Shown here piece after piece: positions 31,294 to 34,001 of a stretch of 34,001 nucleotides of DNA. This DNA is from Micavibrio aeruginosavorus (lineage in GTDB: Bacteria; Pseudomonadota; Alphaproteobacteria; Micavibrionales; Micavibrionaceae). Below the pieces are notes generated by a model. It ran no database searches. It saw only the letters and a list, made by a program, of their open reading frames with translations, and was not told where the DNA came from. Where the stretch lies: positions 1 through 34,001 of the forward strand of contig QFQB01000011.1 of assembly GCA_003241475.1 (NCBI GenBank), given 5' to 3'. Position 1 is the first letter of the stretch. The number at the start of each line of letters is the position of its first letter. The translations under genes and the position numbers were made by a program.

Positions 31294-32565
31294 ATGGCTG
31301 ATTCCAAGCTCTCTTTTTCTGTCCTGCGCATTCGCGAATTCAGGTTGCTCTTGTTCACGCGCATGTTCGCGCTGTCCGCTTTGCAGGCGCAGGGCGTCAT
31401 CATCGGCTGGCAGATCTATACGCTGACCCGCGATCCGTTTTTGCTCGGTCTTGCAGGGCTGATGGAGGCCGTTCCTGCCATCGGTTGCGCGCTGTTCGCA
31501 GGGTATGTGGTCGATCATTCCCGACCGCAGCGCGTCTATTTGTACTGCTTGCTTGGTTTGATGCTCAACACGCTGTTCCTGTTCCTGATCGGTAGCGGTT
31601 TGGTACCGCTGGCGACGCATCACTTCTTGCCGCTGGCTTATGCCGCGATCTTTATTTCCGGCTTTGCGCGGTCTTTCATCATGCCGTCCTCATTCTCGCT
31701 TCTGGCGCAGATCGTCCCGCGTAAGGATATTTCTTCCGCCTCGGCGTGGATGAGTACGGGTTTTCAAGGCGCGATGATTGTTGCACCTGCTATCGCGGGC
31801 GTCATTTTCGGTGGCTATGGTCCAATCGCCGCATGGACCATGCCTATGTTTTTAATGACAGCGGCCTTCTTCATGATGTTTGGCATCAAGCCCGCACCCT
31901 ATGTCGCGCCCTCGCAGATGCGCGAACCAGCCGTTAAAAGCATAAAGGAGGGATGGAATTTTATCATGAGAACACCCGTGCTTTTAGGTGCTATGTCGCT
32001 TGATATGTTGGCTGTTTTGTTTGGTGGCGCTATCGCTTTGCTTCCAGCCTTCGCTACCGACATTCTGAATGTCGGCTCTGAAGGGCTCGGCATCCTGCGC
32101 GGCGCACCGGCGATGGGGGCTGTTGTCATGGCGCTTTATCTGGCGGTGCGTCCGATGAAAACTATTCCGGTGACACGCCTTTTGTGGGTCGTTGTAGGAT
32201 TCGGTGTGTCAATGATTGGTTTTGGTTTGAGCACGCATTTCGTTCTATCCGTCGCGTTTCTTGCGTTGTCGGGCATGTTCGACAGCGTCAGCATGGTGAT
32301 CCGCCAGACGTTGATGCAGCTTTTGACGCCTGATCACATGCGCGGACGCGTGTCTTCGGTTAATTCCATGTTCATCATATCGTCCAATGAAATCGGAGCG
32401 TTCGAATCCGGCGCGCTGGCCAAGCTGATCGGCGTCGTTCCTGCTGTTGTCGCAGGCGGTGTGGGAACATTGCTGGTGGCGGGCGGGGCGGCGTGGTTAT
32501 CGCCGGAGATGCGGAAAACCGTCATCCACCCTGAAACACATGACGAGGATAAAAAAGCCTCCTGA
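31294..32565 (+). CDS. MFS transporter (EntS/MFS_3-like)
   Basis: Inner-membrane efflux-type transporter of 423 residues with twelve predicted membrane segments. FTRMFALSALQAQGVIIGWQIYTLTRDP in segment 1 and GYVVDHSRPQRVY in the loop between segments 2 and 3 resemble the DxxxR-type motif A. RMRGRVSSVN-like sequence (HMRGRVSSVNSMFI) in the second half is characteristic of the MFS_3 group, which includes the enterobactin exporter EntS. The ATG at 31294 is favoured by alignment start; two upstream in-frame ATGs exist. The substrate is unknown. It is two bases from the convergent sulfatase-fold gene. Confidence 0.9.
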   Translation: MADSKLSFSVLRIREFRLLLFTRMFALSALQAQGVIIGWQIYTLTRDPFLLGLAGLMEAVPAIGCALFAGYVVDHSRPQRVYLYCLLGLMLNTLFLFLIGSGLVPLATHHFLPLAYAAIFISGFARSFIMPSSFSLLAQIVPRKDISSASAWMSTGFQGAMIVAPAIAGVIFGGYGPIAAWTMPMFLMTAAFFMMFGIKPAPYVAPSQMREPAVKSIKEGWNFIMRTPVLLGAMSLDMLAVLFGGAIALLPAFATDILNVGSEGLGILRGAPAMGAVVMALYLAVRPMKTIPVTRLLWVVVGFGVSMIGFGLSTHFVLSVAFLALSGMFDSVSMVIRQTLMQLLTPDHMRGRVSSVNSMFIISSNEIGAFESGALAKLIGVVPAVVAGGVGTLLVAGGAAWLSPEMRKTVIHPETHDEDKKAS

Positions 32566-32567
32566 AA

Positions 32568-34001
32568 TTATTCTGCGCGACTCCAATTGCGCCATTCAGA
32601 CGCGCCTTGATAGTAACCGATGGCTTCGTTCAGCATTTGATCGGGAACATTATCTTGTTGCACCCATTCACCGATTTCATTTTTCTTCAAGAAAAGGGCC
32701 TCGTTGACGGGTTGTAAAATCACCACGCCGTCTTTCGTCATGTAGCCGAGCTTTTGATAGTTCGAGATAAAGGCCCGTCCCGGTTTTTCATTGCGGATGT
32801 CCTTGCCGAAAAAACGGCTGTCGTAGCTGATCCCCATAACGCCGAGCACGGTTGGAACGACATCAATTTGGCTGGCGAAGGTATCGACCTTGGAAGGTTT
32901 TATGATTCCCGGCGCATAAATCCACATGGGAATGTGATATTTGTCCGGATCAAGATCGCTTTTGCCAGATGTGCCGTGCGTGTGATCGGCGACAATAACG
33001 AAAATCGTATCTTTAAACCATGGATGTTTTTTTGCTTCGTCTATCAAATAGCCAAGCGCGTAATCAGTATATTTCACGCCGCCCTTGCGTCCGCTACCTG
33101 AAGGAAGATCAATTTTCCCTTCTGGATATGTGTAGGGACGGTGATTGGATGTTGTCATCACCATATTGAAAAAGGGTTTTCCTGTTGCGTAGGAAGCATC
33201 GGCTTCTTTCATGGCTTTGCGGAACAGATCGTCGTCCGCGACGCCCCAGACGTTGGCAAAATGGACTTCATTCTTTGCCATGTTGTTGCGGTCTACGATC
33301 GTGTATCCGTTCGCGGCAAAGAACGTGTTCATGTTGTCGAAATACCCGTAGCCGCCATATATGAATTTCGTATCGTATCCCTGAATTCGCAGAACATGAC
33401 CGATACTCGAAAGATTTCCGTTGTCTGGACGGCGGACGATTGAATTCCCAGGGATTGGCGGCATTGCAAGAGTAAGAGCCGACAGGCCATACACGGTGCG
33501 GCGGCCTGTTGCGTATAAATTGGTGAAAAACATCGATTGGTCAACGAGTTTGTCCAGATTGGGCGTAAGGCCGCGCTCTTCGCCGAACATCGTCAGGAGC
33601 TCCGCCGACAGGCTTTCAACGGTGACGAACATCAGGTTGTAGCGCTTTTTCGTCTTCGGGTTTTGAACAAAATGTTCCAGAGGAGAAGCGGTGCCCGCGC
33701 CCGCGCCTGTCTTTTCGCGCAAGAAGTCGGCCACTTCTTCTTTGGGGCGGGTCAGGTAAAAATGGTTGTAATCCAGCTCGTTGTTGCGATAGGCGCTGAA
33801 AAGCTCGTAAACGCCGTTGCGGGCAATCTCATTAACGTAACGATTCTGGCTGATTTCCGCATAATCATGTTTCAAGCCGTAAAAGGAAAGAACGCACAAG
33901 GCAAGCAGTGCGATAAAAGACGGCGCCCGCTTTCTCAGCGGCGCGGATTGCGGTAAGACTGCGAATTTGCGATAGGCAAAGGCAAGCGCGAAAGATACGA
34001 C
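32568..34001 (-). CDS. LtaS/OpgB-type sulfatase-fold phosphotransferase (5'-truncated)
   Basis: Member of the sulfatase/alkaline phosphatase superfamily resembling phosphoglycerol transferases; the frame is open to the window edge, so the N-terminus and its membrane helices are missing. The visible part starts with the end of a membrane domain (SFALAFAYRK, SFIALLALCVLSFYG), then the periplasmic catalytic domain: metal-site start FVTVESLSAELL, the nucleophile Thr probably in TGRRTVYGLSA, histidines in MTTSNHRPY and VADHTHG, and a C-terminal ADHTHG-type metal loop. The acceptor could be a periplasmic glucan or LPS, as with OpgB, or a lipid-linked polymer. Which one cannot be told without the missing end. 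Confidence 0.88.
   Translation of the reverse strand, partial: VVSFALAFAYRKFAVLPQSAPLRKRAPSFIALLALCVLSFYGLKHDYAEISQNRYVNEIARNGVYELFSAYRNNELDYNHFYLTRPKEEVADFLREKTGAGAGTASPLEHFVQNPKTKKRYNLMFVTVESLSAELLTMFGEERGLTPNLDKLVDQSMFFTNLYATGRRTVYGLSALTLAMPPIPGNSIVRRPDNGNLSSIGHVLRIQGYDTKFIYGGYGYFDNMNTFFAANGYTIVDRNNMAKNEVHFANVWGVADDDLFRKAMKEADASYATGKPFFNMVMTTSNHRPYTYPEGKIDLPSGSGRKGGVKYTDYALGYLIDEAKKHPWFKDTIFVIVADHTHGTSGKSDLDPDKYHIPMWIYAPGIIKPSKVDTFASQIDVVPTVLGVMGISYDSRFFGKDIRNEKPGRAFISNYQKLGYMTKDGVVILQPVNEALFLKKNEIGEWVQQDNVPDQMLNEAIGYYQGASEWRNWSRAE

Overview
The window looks like a stretch of chromosome from a Gram-negative alphaproteobacterium. The evidence is an MntR/MntH pair of the proteobacterial type, a SurA-RsmA pair, PssA-Psd, lipid A/LPS-type glycosyltransferases with a lipid-A-biosynthesis N-terminal-domain protein, and an NDUFA9-like oxidoreductase. 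Most of it is moderately GC-rich, densely packed housekeeping sequence. The order cannot be fixed from sequence alone; a Rhodospirillales/Micavibrio-like lineage is a guess. I saw no integrase, transposase, phage gene, CRISPR array or rRNA. No gene-free stretch exceeds 300 bases; the longest is about 270 (30692-30961).

Layout. 1-4540: histidine and cysteine synthesis. A 5'-truncated hisH, a GNAT acetyltransferase and a cysK-cysE operon run rightward, facing a leftward hisA-hisF-hisE operon, so the usual hisH-hisA-hisF cluster is split. 4590-8690: a HIT hydrolase, an unknown helical protein, a ComM/YifB-type AAA+ protein, and an unknown two-gene operon whose second product carries a calcium-loop-like motif. 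8690-10870: phosphatidylethanolamine synthesis (psd-pssA), followed by a CDP-alcohol phosphotransferase-fold protein that has lost all four catalytic aspartates. 11050-14130: a LOG-family protein, a diguanylate cyclase, a P-loop kinase-like protein and a lipoprotein. 14130-18320: divergent mntH and mntR around twin MntR-like boxes, then a UvrD/PcrA helicase. 18340-23000: a DUF1223 periplasmic protein, an NDUFA9-like oxidoreductase, a SurA-type chaperone with rsmA, and gmk. 23100-27910: an SDR, an ArsR regulator behind an AT-rich operator region, GT9 and GT4 glycosyltransferases, an alpha/beta hydrolase and a small membrane protein.

28130-31190: a tRNA-Ser(GGA), then a clearly AT-richer three-gene operon (GT2, lipid-A N-terminal-domain protein, GT39) that resembles undecaprenyl-phosphate-sugar lipid A modification systems. 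A perfect CTTAAG-N5-CTTAAG element lies just upstream and matches the enterobacterial PmrA box. The window ends with a small membrane protein, an MFS transporter and a truncated LtaS/OpgB-type sulfatase-fold enzyme.

Two features span the window. Operons are translationally coupled through TAATG or ATGA overlaps. All nine convergent gene pairs overlap or sit within 15 bases of each other, so there is no room for ordinary intrinsic terminators. The most interesting leads are the pseudo-CDP-alcohol phosphotransferase, the PmrA-like box on the low-GC lipid A operon, a perfect palindrome burying the cysK start codon, the unknown two-gene operon, and paired TTTGCAA operators before the ArsR gene.
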